Shown piece by piece: positions 1 through 8,580 of a stretch of DNA of 64,000 nucleotides (its first letter is position 1; each line of letters opens with the position of its first letter). The DNA lies in assembly GCA_964618975.1 (NCBI GenBank), contig CAZUDI010000009.1, positions 12,313 through 76,312 on the forward strand, written 5' to 3'. The position numbers and the translations under genes are program-made. Source of the stretch: CAZUDI01 sp964618975 (GTDB lineage Bacteria > Desulfobacterota > Desulfomonilia > UBA1062). The notes beneath the pieces were generated by a model that searched no databases, had not been told where the DNA came from, and worked only from the letters and a program-made list of their open reading frames with translations.

Positions 1-540
1 GAAGGGCACCACCGTCACCCCGGGGATTAGTTTCCCGAACTGCTCCTTGCCGACCTTTTCGGAGAGCGACAGGGCAAAGCCGGTCTCCCCGTAGCAGCCG
101 CCGTCCACGGTGACGATCCCGCCCCGTCCGGTGAAGCCTCGTGCCAGCTTGCAGGCTGCATCCAGGGACTCGCCGCGCGTCACCCCGTAGAGCACGCACT
201 CCAGGTCCCCGGGCATAAAGGCCGCCAGTCTCCGGGCCAGCAGGGTCTTTTCCTCGGAGGGCATGACGAAATTGCCCTGGTCGGTCTCGTCGAGGGCCCG
301 CTGAAAGGCCGTGACGAGGACAGGGTGACGGCGACCGAGGTTGAAGGTCCCCGCCGAACTCGAGCCATCGAGGCACCGCTGTCCCTGGCTATCGTAAACA
401 GAGGACCCCTCCCGCCGGCCCTCGAGAAAATCATGCCCCTCTGCCCCCAAGGACTGTACCAGGGCCCGGGAGAAGACCCTCTCGGCCGCCTGCAGCAGCT
501 CCCGATCATGGTTTTGCAGCTTCACGGTCTCACCCTTCAT
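1..540 (-). CDS. class III aminotransferase, N-terminal part (runs off left edge)
   Basis: The first 180 residues of a fold-type I PLP aminotransferase are visible before the window edge. The N-terminal pattern matches the neighbouring class III gene: a YDSQGQRCLDG strand, then AGTFNLGRRHP and a large-domain stretch containing GRGGIVTVDGGCYGETGF. Where class III enzymes carry a Ser-Gly-x-Asp/Glu-Ala phosphate-binding loop (SGADACAGA in the neighbour), this protein has TRGESLDAA, so the loop is altered. The ATG at 540 overlaps the upstream TGA as ATGA, implying translational coupling. The catalytic lysine lies outside the window, so activity cannot be judged. It is probably a paralogue or heteromeric partner of the next gene. 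Confidence 0.85.
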   Translation of the reverse strand, partial: MKGETVKLQNHDRELLQAAERVFSRALVQSLGAEGHDFLEGRREGSSVYDSQGQRCLDGSSSAGTFNLGRRHPVLVTAFQRALDETDQGNFVMPSEEKTLLARRLAAFMPGDLECVLYGVTRGESLDAACKLARGFTGRGGIVTVDGGCYGETGFALSLSEKVGKEQFGKLIPGVTVVPF

Positions 541-1955
541 CGCGACACCCCCTCTCTGAGCCTCTGCACCAGACTTACCATCAAATCCTCCACGTCCCTG
601 AGGGCGTTGAAGGCAATGATCTGCACCTTGAGGTTGTCCAGGAGCCGGCGCACCAGGGGCACCCGCGCCAGCGGCATGAGGAAGATCAGATACTTGCGCA
701 TGGCATCCATGGCGGTCCGGATACGCCGCAGGAGATCCTCCAGCTCGTCGGCGCTCGTCGTGAGGGGAATCTGAAAACGCATCACCTGCGGGGCATTGCC
801 CGAATAGGCCGCCCAGACCCCCTGCCGGGCCAGGCAGTCGGCCATGAGCGCACCGATGAACTCGTAGCGGTATTCGATGCCGATCATAAGCCCCAGCCCC
901 CGGACCTCCCTGACGATGTCAGCGTTCTCGCGTCCGAGTTCTTCGAGGCCCTCCTTGAAGCGCTTCCCCGTCGCGGCGGCCTGCTCCCACACCCGCTTCT
1001 CGACAAGGTAGTCCAGCACGGCCGAGGAAACCAGACATCCCAGGTCCGAGCCCCCGCCATGGGAGGTGTGGAAGGCTGGGTTGGCCTCGATATAGCCCAC
1101 AAGGGGCTCTTTCTCCCGAAAGACCACGGCCCCGTTGGGATAGACCCCGCCACTGATGGACTTGGCCGTGAACATGATGTCCGGGAGCACCCCGTAGTGT
1201 TCGCAGGCCCACAGGCTCCCGGTGCGCCCGAACCCTGTCTGCACCTCGTCGAAGACGAGCATGATGCCGCGCTCGTCGCAGATGCGTCGCAGCCCTTCGA
1301 GGTACTCCCGCTCTGCCACGTGGATGCCGCCCTCGCCCTGGACCGGCTCGAGCACGATGGCCGCCACCTCACACGTGGCCGCTCTGCGGACGGCCTCCAG
1401 ATCGTTGAAGGGCACGATCTCGAAGGCGGGCATGAGCGGCTGGAACATCTCCTTGTAGTAGTCCTTGCCGTTGGCCGAGAGGCTGAAACCCTCGTGCCCG
1501 TGATAGGCCTTGTCCATGGCGATCACACCGCTGCGACCCGTGGCGCCCATGGCGAGCTTCAGTGCCCCGGCGCAGGCATCGGCCCCGCTGGCGCAGAGCA
1601 CCACCCGCTTGAGATCCCCGGGGCACAGGGCAGCGAGCTTGGCGGCAAAGCGGATCCTGGGCTCCGACAGGAGCGAGGCCGTGCCCATGTCCCAGGTCTC
1701 AAGCGCCTCTTTGAGCGCCTCTCTGATGGCGGGATTGAAACGCCCTACATTGAAGCAGCCCGCCGAGCTGAAGCAGTCGAAAAAGCGCCTGTCCGAGACG
1801 GCATCCACGAAGGTGCTCCCCTGGCGCCCACGCTCATAGACGTCCAGGTGGGCGCATCTCAGGTAACGCACCTGCCCGTGCGAGATGTGCCTGCCGAAAA
1901 GGTGCTGCAGGTAGTCCCGCTCCTCACTGGCCATCCTGTTTTTCTGACTCACCAT
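537..1955 (-). CDS. class III (acetylornithine/4-aminobutyrate-type) aminotransferase
   Basis: A 472-aa PLP enzyme transferring an amino group from an omega-amino or diamino substrate to a 2-oxo acid. Visible signatures are the SGADACAGALKLA phosphate loop, the AYHGHEGF segment, the DEVQTGFGRTG cofactor motif and the lysine of FTAKSISGG that forms the Schiff base. I chose the ATG at 1955 over the one at 1985 because AGGAGG (1961-1966) sits five bases before it. The C-terminus carries about 40 extra residues after the usual end, rich in Leu/Arg. It is translationally coupled to the downstream paralogue and follows alanine dehydrogenase on the same strand, suggesting an amino-acid or polyamine catabolic unit. 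The exact substrate cannot be read from the sequence. Confidence 0.88.
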   Translation of the reverse strand: MVSQKNRMASEERDYLQHLFGRHISHGQVRYLRCAHLDVYERGRQGSTFVDAVSDRRFFDCFSSAGCFNVGRFNPAIREALKEALETWDMGTASLLSEPRIRFAAKLAALCPGDLKRVVLCASGADACAGALKLAMGATGRSGVIAMDKAYHGHEGFSLSANGKDYYKEMFQPLMPAFEIVPFNDLEAVRRAATCEVAAIVLEPVQGEGGIHVAEREYLEGLRRICDERGIMLVFDEVQTGFGRTGSLWACEHYGVLPDIMFTAKSISGGVYPNGAVVFREKEPLVGYIEANPAFHTSHGGGSDLGCLVSSAVLDYLVEKRVWEQAAATGKRFKEGLEELGRENADIVREVRGLGLMIGIEYRYEFIGALMADCLARQGVWAAYSGNAPQVMRFQIPLTTSADELEDLLRRIRTAMDAMRKYLIFLMPLARVPLVRRLLDNLKVQIIAFNALRDVEDLMVSLVQRLREGVSR

Positions 1956-2026
1956 CGTGACCTCCTCTTGCATGAGAGCGCTCATGCGTTTTCCTCTCCG
2001 GTCATGCTAATTCATGAAGCGGCCTT

Positions 2027-3133
2027 TCAGGCCGCATAGGGGACATACTCCCACCCGAAGGACTCGGCCACCTCCCGGCTGGTGAGCCGGCCTTGGCAGA
2101 CATTGAGTCCTGCAAGCAGGGTGCGGTTGTGCTTCAGGGCGTCCTCGAGACCCCTGTCGGCGAGCTCGAGCACATAGGGCAGGCTGAGGTTGGTGAGCGC
2201 CCGGGTAGAGGTGCGCGGCACGGCACCGGGCATGTTGGCCACGCAGTAGTGCACGATGCCTTCCTCGATGTAGGTGGGCTCGTCGTGGGTAGTGGGCCGG
2301 CTCGTCTGAGCGCAGCCGCCCTGATCGATGGCGATGTCGACGAAGGCCGAACCCGGCTCCATGGTGCGCAGCATCTCGCGGCTGACGAGCTGCGGGGTGC
2401 GCTTTCCCGGGATTAGGACCGAGCCGATCACCAGGTCGGAGACCGCGACACTCTCCTCGAGTGTTTCCGCATCCGACATCAGGGTAACGGCCCGGGAATG
2501 AAAGAGATCCTCAATGTAATTGAGCCGCCTCTGATCGATATCGATGATGGTGACGCGGGCCCCCAGGCCCACGGCGAGGTGGCAGGCATTCATGCCCGCA
2601 ATCCCGGACCCCAGGATGGTGACCCTGGCCGGGGCAACGCCGGGCACCCCGGAGACTAGCACCCCCTTGCCACCGTGCCGGGCCTCGAGACAGGCGCAGC
2701 CAGCCTGGACGGCCAGACGCCCCGCCACCGCGCTCATGGGCGCCAGAAGCGGCAGGCTCCCATCCGCCAGGCGCATCGTCTCATAGGCAATCCCGATCAC
2801 CCCGCTCTTCAGCAGCGTCCGCGTCAAACGCTCGGAGGCGGCCAGGTGCAGGTAGGTAAAAATGATCAACCCCTGACGCAAGTGGGGGTACTCGTCCTCC
2901 ACGGGCTCCTTGACCTTGACGATCATCGCGGAGGAGCCCCAGACCTCCGCCGGGTCTTCCACCAGGATGGCCCCGGCCTGCATGTAGGCGGCATCCGCTA
3001 TCCCGGACCCCACGCCCGCACCCCTTTCCACCAGCACCCCGTGGCCGTGCTCAACCAGGGCCCTGGCCCCGGTCGGGGTCAGGGCGACCCTGCCCTCGCG
3101 CGTCTTGATCTCCTTGGGGACCCCCACTACCAT
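2027..3133 (-). CDS. ald: alanine dehydrogenase
   Basis: NAD-dependent alanine dehydrogenase (368 aa, normal length for the family) interconverting alanine with pyruvate and ammonia in the cytoplasm. The N-terminus VGVPKEIKTREGRVALTP is diagnostic of the AlaDH/PNT family. The dinucleotide-binding loop reads GSGIAGMNA, followed by the acidic strand end VTIIDID. The start at 3133 is preceded by GGAGGT with a six-base gap; a longer reading frame extends to 3172 but has no ribosome site. It lies upstream of the two aminotransferases, so alanine/pyruvate may regenerate the amino donor or acceptor for them. Two similar inverted repeats lie just upstream and are candidate operators. Confidence 0.93.
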   Translation of the reverse strand: MVVGVPKEIKTREGRVALTPTGARALVEHGHGVLVERGAGVGSGIADAAYMQAGAILVEDPAEVWGSSAMIVKVKEPVEDEYPHLRQGLIIFTYLHLAASERLTRTLLKSGVIGIAYETMRLADGSLPLLAPMSAVAGRLAVQAGCACLEARHGGKGVLVSGVPGVAPARVTILGSGIAGMNACHLAVGLGARVTIIDIDQRRLNYIEDLFHSRAVTLMSDAETLEESVAVSDLVIGSVLIPGKRTPQLVSREMLRTMEPGSAFVDIAIDQGGCAQTSRPTTHDEPTYIEEGIVHYCVANMPGAVPRTSTRALTNLSLPYVLELADRGLEDALKHNRTLLAGLNVCQGRLTSREVAESFGWEYVPYAA

Positions 3134-3154
3134 GGACTTACCTCCCCCTCTTTT

Positions 3155-3223
3155 GTTTAGTCTATCAACCAACTAAACCGCAGCGACAATCCTGTCAAGC
3201 TGTTTATTAGTTATCTGACTAAT
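3155..3223 (-). promoter_or_regulatory. paired TTAGT/ACTAA operators in front of alanine dehydrogenase
   Basis: Two inverted repeats lie 48 bp apart centre to centre. At 3155-3178, GTTTAGT and ACTAAAC flank ten bases. At 3206-3223, ATTAGT and ACTAAT flank six bases. Both can be written TTRGT-N6-ACTAA. A TTGACA -35 box on the minus strand (3193-3198) lies between them with only a weak -10, so the site nearer the gene would cover the transcription start. The layout fits a repressor binding two sites. The regulator is unknown; the GntR protein at 5130-5855 is a candidate by proximity only. Confidence 0.5.
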
Positions 3224-3291
3224 TCCAGGAAGCCCTCCGGATAACAGACCTCGATGGTCGCCAGAGGCGGGCATGGGCCGGGGAGTGTTCT

Positions 3292-3372
3292 CCTGGGTAT
3301 GAACCCCAGGGCAAGCCCTGGACCCCAATACATGCGGCAGGCAGCAAGGGCATTCGACACACAGCCATCAAG
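3292..3372 (+). repeat. R78 dispersed repeat, copy 1
   Basis: This copy begins TGGGTATGAACCCCAGGGC, includes the GGGCAAGCCC inner hairpin, and ends in a decayed TTCGACACACAGCCATCA where other copies read TCGACCCATAGCGATTA. It lies between ald and the MFS gene and touches no coding region. Confidence 0.75.
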
Positions 3373-3714
3373 GGGCCCTGGCTTCGGGGACGGCCGGCCC
3401 ACAGAGCCGCCCCGGCAAAAACAATTAATGAGGCCTTTATGTATGATAAAAAACCATGAGGGGGAACCCATGGTCGGATCCTTGAATGCACCCCTGATCG
3501 AAAAGGCCATGGCCGTGCACGGCCATACCCACCGCGACGTGCCTGCGCCCCAGCCCCAGGGGGCCGAGCGCACCCTTCCAAGGGTGGCCTGCAAAGCCTG
3601 CAGCGAGATGATGCCGGAAAACCGCATCCGCAGCCATACGTTGAAGGCACCTCTGCCTCCTTTGTCTGGTCCGGGAAAACGCTGCGGGCTGATCTTCCGT
3701 GAGGATCGCCCGTC
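3373..3714. other. intergenic stretch without a supported gene
   Basis: Several overlapping open frames exist here, but none has a ribosome binding site, a recognisable domain or consistent codon choice. I see no convincing terminator for the downstream-facing MFS gene. Treated as non-coding. Confidence 0.5.
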
Positions 3715-4989
3715 TCAGTGCACAAGGCCCGCACGGGGCATATCCGTGTCCCCGGCGGTACCGTCCCCCGACCCGGGCTTAAGCCCGTACTCTCGTTGCG
3801 GGGGCAGGCGCAAGAAGTGCGTCAGGATGGCGCCTATGAGCGTGAGCCCCCCCACCAGGGAGATGCCCAGGCCGAAGGAGCCCGCCTCACCCGCCAGGCC
3901 GATGCCGGTTGGGACGACGCCGGCCCCCAGGACGAAGGCCAGGGGGATCGTCAGCGAAACCGTCACGTTGCGCAGGTTCGCCGGCCCGATCAGGGAGAGG
4001 GCCGCCATGCCGGCCGGAAAGAAGCAGGCCCCCAGAAGCGGCTGGAGGAAGACGAGCAGGATTACCATAGCCCCGCTGACATTCCCCATGATTACGGTCA
4101 GCATCCCGCTGAGCACCAGCACGGTGCCCATGGTGCGTTTGGGTCCATAGCGGTCGCTGGCCCACCCGCCGGCAAAGGCCATGGCGATGCAGGCCAGACG
4201 TGAGAACGAGACCACGCTGTTGGCCAGGCTGCGGGAGATACCGTGCCCGCTCACCAGGTACAGCGGCAGCATGGTGTAGATGCCGAGCGTCACGCTGATG
4301 CCCAGACTGATCAGTGCGAGCATGATCCAGAATGCGGGGAGACGCAGCAGGGTGCCTAGAGCGGCCAGGTCCGGGGCCTGCCCCGCGAAGTCGCCGCCGC
4401 GACCGAAGCGGGCATAGGCGCACCCCAGCGTCAGGGAGCACAGGCCCAGCAGGCCAAAGGCCCCGCGCCAGGGGAGCAGCCAGAGTAGGCCCTCGGCCAC
4501 GAGGGGGGCGGCGATGAAGCTCAGATTGGGAGCCAGCTCATGCACGGCGATGGCCTTGCCCCAGTGGCGCTGGTCCACCAGGGCGGTGAGGATGGCAATG
4601 CCCGAGGGCAGGTAGAGGCCCGAAGCCATGCCGGTGAGAAGCAGCCCGAGGCGCAGGCTCCCCAGGCCATTGCTCAGGGCGGTGGCCATAAGCGCCAGAC
4701 CCAGCGCCACGGCCGAGAGGACGATCGTCAGGCGGTGCGTCAGGCGCGCCGAGACGAACCCCGACCCCACCAGGGTGAAAAAATATCCGCTGGAGATGAT
4801 CAGAAACAGCGATCCGGCCTGGGAATGACTGATGGCGAGGTCGCCCTCGATGGCGGGGAGTAAAGGCGCCGGGATGATGCGGGCGATAAAGTTCAGGAAG
4901 AAGATCGCGGCGAGGAAGATAACCGGCGCGATTTGAACGCCAAGCGGGGTGTCGCCCCCTGCTGGGGCCCTATGCGCCGGCGAGGCCAT
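3715..4989 (-). CDS. MFS family transporter
   Basis: A 424-aa inner-membrane protein with about twelve hydrophobic segments and a central hydrophilic loop (FGRGGDFAGQAPD region), as expected of the major facilitator superfamily. The motif-A-like loop between helices 2 and 3 reads GSGFVSARLTHR, and a second copy between helices 8 and 9 reads GGWASDRYGPKRT. The N-terminal helix follows a short hydrophilic tail. The substrate cannot be inferred; the family includes drug exporters and organic-anion transporters. It lies between ald and a GntR regulator on the same strand, so export or uptake of an amino or organic acid under that regulator is possible but unproven. Confidence 0.85.
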   Translation of the reverse strand: MASPAHRAPAGGDTPLGVQIAPVIFLAAIFFLNFIARIIPAPLLPAIEGDLAISHSQAGSLFLIISSGYFFTLVGSGFVSARLTHRLTIVLSAVALGLALMATALSNGLGSLRLGLLLTGMASGLYLPSGIAILTALVDQRHWGKAIAVHELAPNLSFIAAPLVAEGLLWLLPWRGAFGLLGLCSLTLGCAYARFGRGGDFAGQAPDLAALGTLLRLPAFWIMLALISLGISVTLGIYTMLPLYLVSGHGISRSLANSVVSFSRLACIAMAFAGGWASDRYGPKRTMGTVLVLSGMLTVIMGNVSGAMVILLVFLQPLLGACFFPAGMAALSLIGPANLRNVTVSLTIPLAFVLGAGVVPTGIGLAGEAGSFGLGISLVGGLTLIGAILTHFLRLPPQREYGLKPGSGDGTAGDTDMPRAGLVH

Positions 4990-5047
4990 GTCGTTGTCCC
5001 TGCTCCTTCCTGGTGTGCTGTCCCGTTCACGGCCGGCTCATGGATAT

Positions 5048-5059
5048 GCCGTTAACGGC
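5048..5059. promoter_or_regulatory. 12-bp perfect palindrome upstream of MFS gene
   Basis: GCCGTTAACGGC is a perfect palindrome in the 140-bp gap between the GntR regulator and the MFS gene. It is a plausible operator for the transporter; no strong promoter could be assigned around it. Confidence 0.35.
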
Positions 5060-5129
5060 GCGACTGTAACCCCAAAGCCCTGCCTCTGGCAAGCATCATG
5101 ATGGTCGCCATCTCCAGGGGACAGACACT

Positions 5130-5855
5130 TTAGCGCGGACGCAGGGCCTTCTCCAGATTTTGCCGTCCGTGCTCGAGGATGGCCCGCATGAGATCCACAG
5201 CGCCGGTCTCGTCCCGGGCGCGGATTGCCTCCAGAAGCTGCGCGTGGTATCCGAAGGTCACCGGGATGACCGCCGCATCCGAGAAGGCCTGCGAGGATAT
5301 GTTGGTGTAGACCTGCTTGAAGGAGTTGACCATCAGGGGATAGACCAGGTTGTCGCTGGCTAGGGCGATGAGGTGGTGAAAGGCGAAGTCGAGCTCGCAG
5401 ACCTGCTCGATATCGTGCACATCGGCCACCTTCTGCCGGGCGGTGATGCGCCCGAGCTGTTCCAGGTGTTCCGTCGTGCGGTTGCGGGCCGCCAGCCGGG
5501 CGGTCTCGAGTTCGAAGAGCATGCGCATGGCCACCATGCTGGCGAGCAGTTTGGGCTCAAGGCTGCCGTGGTGGTAGTTGAAGAGCGAGGTCAAGAGCAC
5601 CAGCGAGCCCTGCATGCGGTAATCGTTGACATAAGAGCCAAAGCGGGGCTTCATGGTGACCAGACCCTTGCTGACCAGGTCCACCAGACCCTCATGCACC
5701 ACGGGCCGGCTAACTCCCAGCAGTAATGCCAGGTCGCGCTCGGGCGGTAACTTTTCCCCGATGGAGATCTTCCCCGAGAGGATCAGCTCCTCGATGCGCG
5801 CCACCACCATGTCGCGCAGGCTTTCCTGTCGGATGGGCTTGAGTATCTCCTGCAT
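5130..5855 (-). CDS. GntR family regulator, FadR subfamily (FCD domain)
   Basis: A 241-aa repressor-type protein. Residues 1-75 form the winged helix (EKLPPERDLALLLGVSRP, then GSYV of the wing). The rest is an all-helical FCD ligand domain with FHHLIALAS and the late histidine-bearing YHAQLLEAI helix that usually hold a metal and an organic acid. The start at 5855 is chosen because AGAGG lies seven bases upstream and a strong promoter maps just ahead; a longer frame reaches 5897 but would begin almost at the transcription start. It stands upstream of the MFS and ald genes on the same strand and may regulate them. The ligand is unknown. Confidence 0.9.
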   Translation of the reverse strand: MQEILKPIRQESLRDMVVARIEELILSGKISIGEKLPPERDLALLLGVSRPVVHEGLVDLVSKGLVTMKPRFGSYVNDYRMQGSLVLLTSLFNYHHGSLEPKLLASMVAMRMLFELETARLAARNRTTEHLEQLGRITARQKVADVHDIEQVCELDFAFHHLIALASDNLVYPLMVNSFKQVYTNISSQAFSDAAVIPVTFGYHAQLLEAIRARDETGAVDLMRAILEHGRQNLEKALRPR

Positions 5856-5905
5856 AATTAAACCTCTACCGGCCACCGGGTCTGCCTCAGTGGTCATGGG
5901 CCCCG

Positions 5906-5934
5906 ATCATAGGTATAGACAGCGGGGCTGTCAA
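5906..5934 (-). promoter_or_regulatory. sigma-70 promoter with embedded palindrome for the GntR gene
   Basis: On the minus strand, TTGACA (5929-5934) and TATGAT (5906-5911) are separated by exactly 17 bases. The -35 box overlaps a GACAGC-CCC-GCTGTC inverted repeat, a natural site for autoregulation. Confidence 0.7.
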
Positions 5935-5979
5935 CAGGCGATCCACCCTCCCCCGCCAATGACCGGTCGCACCTGCCCC

Positions 5980-6117
5980 TTAGACGCAGTAGCGCGGAAT
6001 CAGCCAGGGGATCTGGCGGGCGAGCTCGCGCAGGAAGCGCCTCTTGGATGCGCTCAACCGGGTATAACCAAAGATGCCCACGGCCACGGCCATGCCCAGC
6101 ACGATTATCTTCTTCAT
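5980..6117 (-). CDS. 45-aa single-pass membrane peptide
   Basis: A short gene beginning MKKIIVLGMAVAVGIFGY, which is a lysine-capped hydrophobic helix, followed by a basic stretch (RLSASKRRFLRELARQIP) and ending PRYCV. The stop of the upstream CrtI-like oxidoreductase is ten bases away and the ribosome site GAGGAG overlaps that junction, so the two are cotranscribed and probably coupled. The ATG at 6120 is an alternative start one codon earlier. I recognise no family. The topology suggests a small membrane anchor or partner for the flavoprotein; that role is inference. Confidence 0.6.
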   Translation of the reverse strand: MKKIIVLGMAVAVGIFGYTRLSASKRRFLRELARQIPWLIPRYCV

Positions 6118-6127
6118 CATCCTCTCC

Positions 6128-7630
6128 TCATCGTTCATAGCGGTCTATCAGATCTGCGGCGATCATGCCGGAGGCCACTGTGGTGGGCACGCCACCCCCC
6201 GGATGGGTCGAGGCCCCCACCAGGTAAAGGCCCCTGATGGACTTCGACCTGGCCGCGGGCCTGAAAACCGTGCTGTTGCACAGGTCCTGCCGCAGGGCGT
6301 AGATGGCGCCCTCGGGCGAGAGCAGGCGTTTCTCGAAGTCCACCGGAGACGAAAATTGCGCCACTTGGACATGCTCCTTGAGCCCCGGGATGTGCCTGCG
6401 GGAAATATAGTCGATGATCTTCTCGGTCAACTCGGGTTTGGCCTCGTCCCAGCTGCGCCCGGCGAGGTGATAGGATCCGGGGCAAAGGGTCAGGATCAGG
6501 GCGTGGTGTCCCTTTGGGGCCAGGGCTGGGTCCGTGCCCGAGGTCCAACTGATGATGCCAAACTGTTCCACCGGGAAATGTCCCTGCTTGTAGTCTTTCC
6601 ACCAAAAATCGTTCATGTCCGCCATGGGGATGGTAAGCAGCGTGTGGTGGCCACTCAGCGGAGGCTCATAGTCGACGCCCAGATAGAGCATGGGGGTAGC
6701 CATGGAGTATTCGTAGCTCTGAATGCCCCGGCGGGCGAGCCAGGGCAGGTGCTCCAGCCCGATGAGATCCTGATAGAGGACCCGGGCATTGATGTCCGAG
6801 ACCACGACCCGGGCGCTGATCTCGCTGCCGTCCTCCAGCTTGACGCCCCGGGCCTGCCGATCCCCGATGAGCACGCGTCTTACCCGTGTACCCAGACGCA
6901 CCTCCAGACCATGGCGTTCGCCCACACGCCGGAAGGCCTCCGGGATGCCGCTCATGCCCCCTCTGCTGTAGTAGATGCCGTCGTGCTCCCCATAGGGGAT
7001 CATGGCAAAGATGCCCGGCAGGAGTTCGGGCGGCAGACCCATGAAAAAGGACTGGAAGGAAAGCGACTCTCGGATGCGGGGGTCTTTGAAATATTTCTCG
7101 ATGACGTCCTGGTAGCTGCACGCGGCCAAGGATCCGTAACGCAGCAGCTGCGGGGTTCTGGCCAGCATACGCCCCAGGTCGAGCAGGTTGTTGGCCGGAC
7201 TGCAGAAGAAACCCTTCAGGGCGGCATCCAGGAAACCGCGCATTACCCTGCCATAGGCGTACCACCCCTCCACGTCGCCCGGGGCGATTTTGCGGATCTC
7301 CTCGGCCGAGCGCTCGAAGGAGATGGGGTAGGTCATCCGCGTCCCGTCCTTCATGATCACCGTGTAGGTGGGATCGCACGCCACAAGGTCCACCTCGTCC
7401 CAGACACTGACGCCCATGCGTTCGAAGGCCCAGTTGATGACCTCCACATCCTCGATGACCGAGGCCCCCAGGTCGAAACGGTAGCCCGCGTGCTCGAAGG
7501 TGGAGCAACAGCCCCCCACGCACTGAGACTGTTCCAGCAGAAGGACCTTCCGACCGGCGTGCGCCAGTTGGGCGGCCACACTCAGGCCGCCGCAGCCGGC
7601 ACCGATGACGATCACATCATAGTCTGCCAT
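6128..7630 (-). CDS. phytoene-desaturase/CrtI-like FAD-dependent oxidoreductase
   Basis: A 500-aa flavoprotein. The N-terminal DYDVIVIGAGCGGLSVAAQL is the Rossmann FAD motif, followed by VLLLEQSQCVGGCCSTFEHAGYRFD-type segments typical of CrtI/retinol-saturase/prolycopene-isomerase relatives. The C-terminus has GLYLVGASTHPGGGVPTT, the family's second FAD contact. AGGAGG six bases ahead fixes the start at 7630. No carotenoid synthase or phytoene synthase gene is nearby, so a carotenoid role is not supported; saturation or isomerisation of another isoprenoid or fatty-type substrate is equally possible. It is followed by the 45-aa membrane peptide in the same transcript. Confidence 0.87.
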   Translation of the reverse strand: MADYDVIVIGAGCGGLSVAAQLAHAGRKVLLLEQSQCVGGCCSTFEHAGYRFDLGASVIEDVEVINWAFERMGVSVWDEVDLVACDPTYTVIMKDGTRMTYPISFERSAEEIRKIAPGDVEGWYAYGRVMRGFLDAALKGFFCSPANNLLDLGRMLARTPQLLRYGSLAACSYQDVIEKYFKDPRIRESLSFQSFFMGLPPELLPGIFAMIPYGEHDGIYYSRGGMSGIPEAFRRVGERHGLEVRLGTRVRRVLIGDRQARGVKLEDGSEISARVVVSDINARVLYQDLIGLEHLPWLARRGIQSYEYSMATPMLYLGVDYEPPLSGHHTLLTIPMADMNDFWWKDYKQGHFPVEQFGIISWTSGTDPALAPKGHHALILTLCPGSYHLAGRSWDEAKPELTEKIIDYISRRHIPGLKEHVQVAQFSSPVDFEKRLLSPEGAIYALRQDLCNSTVFRPAARSKSIRGLYLVGASTHPGGGVPTTVASGMIAADLIDRYER

Positions 7631-7845
7631 ATTCACCCTCCTGATAATGAATGCGCCCCCCAGCCGCGGTCCGCAAACACACGTACCCGGGGCGCAAGCG
7701 CGACCTATTGGCTGGTGGTTTTACCACCAGCACAATATACCCCCTCGCCCACCCCTGTCAAGGGGCTTTCACGGCAGGTTCGGGCCGGTTTCGCTTGACT
7801 CCTGCAAATCAAACATGATTCCATATAGTTTTTGGGAGGTGCGTC

Positions 7846-8580
7846 GTGAATATACTCATCACGTATGCCAAGATCCTGTGGATCGGCCTCAACGCCGGCC
7901 TGGCCACGGTGGTACTGTTCCTGCCCATTATACTGTGCGCCCTCCTGAGCAGGACCGGCAACCTGGCCATCAATCTCACCAGGCTTTGGGCCTGGTTTAT
8001 GCTTTTCGTCACCGGGGTGCATCCCTCGATCCGCGGCCGCGAGAAGATCGTGCCGGGTCAGTCGTATGTCATCATCTCCAACCACCAGTCCCAGTACGAC
8101 ATCCTGGCCCTGGTCACCCAACTGGGGCTGCAGTTCCGCTGGATCATCAAGCAGGAACTGCTCAAGGTACCGCTTTTCGGCTACGCCCTGTACGCCTCGC
8201 GCAACATCTTCATCGACCGCTCTGACACGCAGCGATCCGTTGCCAGCATCCATGCCGGCATGGACCGCCTGCCGCCTGAGGCCAGCGTGATGTTCTTCGC
8301 CGAGGGTACACGCTCATGCGACGGACAGATCCACACCTTCAAGAAGGGCGGCTTCATCCTGGCGCTCGAGCGCGGGCTGCCCATCCTTCCGGTCACGGTC
8401 AACGGCAGCCGCAAGGTGCTGCCCAAGGGGTCCTTCGCCTTCAGTCCCGGCCCGATCGAGGTGGTGGTCTCCGACCCCATCCCAACCGAGGGCTGTACCC
8501 ACGCCGACCTGGAGGCGCTCATCGAAAAGACCCGCCGGGCCATCGTCGCCACCTTCGATCCGGACTATCCGGGACGCTAG
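7846..8580 (+). CDS. plsC: 1-acyl-sn-glycerol-3-phosphate acyltransferase
   Basis: A 244-aa membrane-associated acyltransferase adding the second acyl chain to lysophosphatidic acid in phospholipid synthesis. It has an N-terminal hydrophobic segment, the catalytic HxxxxD block as NHQSQYD, the FIDRS block, the substrate-binding FAEGTRS block and the ILPVTV block, in the normal order and spacing. The start is a GTG preceded by GGAGGT. It is divergent from the CrtI-like gene. Downstream the strand continues into decayed ThiF-like and MoaD-like sequence rather than lipid genes. Confidence 0.93.
   Translation: MNILITYAKILWIGLNAGLATVVLFLPIILCALLSRTGNLAINLTRLWAWFMLFVTGVHPSIRGREKIVPGQSYVIISNHQSQYDILALVTQLGLQFRWIIKQELLKVPLFGYALYASRNIFIDRSDTQRSVASIHAGMDRLPPEASVMFFAEGTRSCDGQIHTFKKGGFILALERGLPILPVTVNGSRKVLPKGSFAFSPGPIEVVVSDPIPTEGCTHADLEALIEKTRRAIVATFDPDYPGR

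Noticed and set aside
6074..7798. 574-aa open frame on the plus strand
   Set aside because: It is antisense to the well supported CrtI-like flavoprotein and shows no domain; long antisense frames are expected in G+C-rich DNA.
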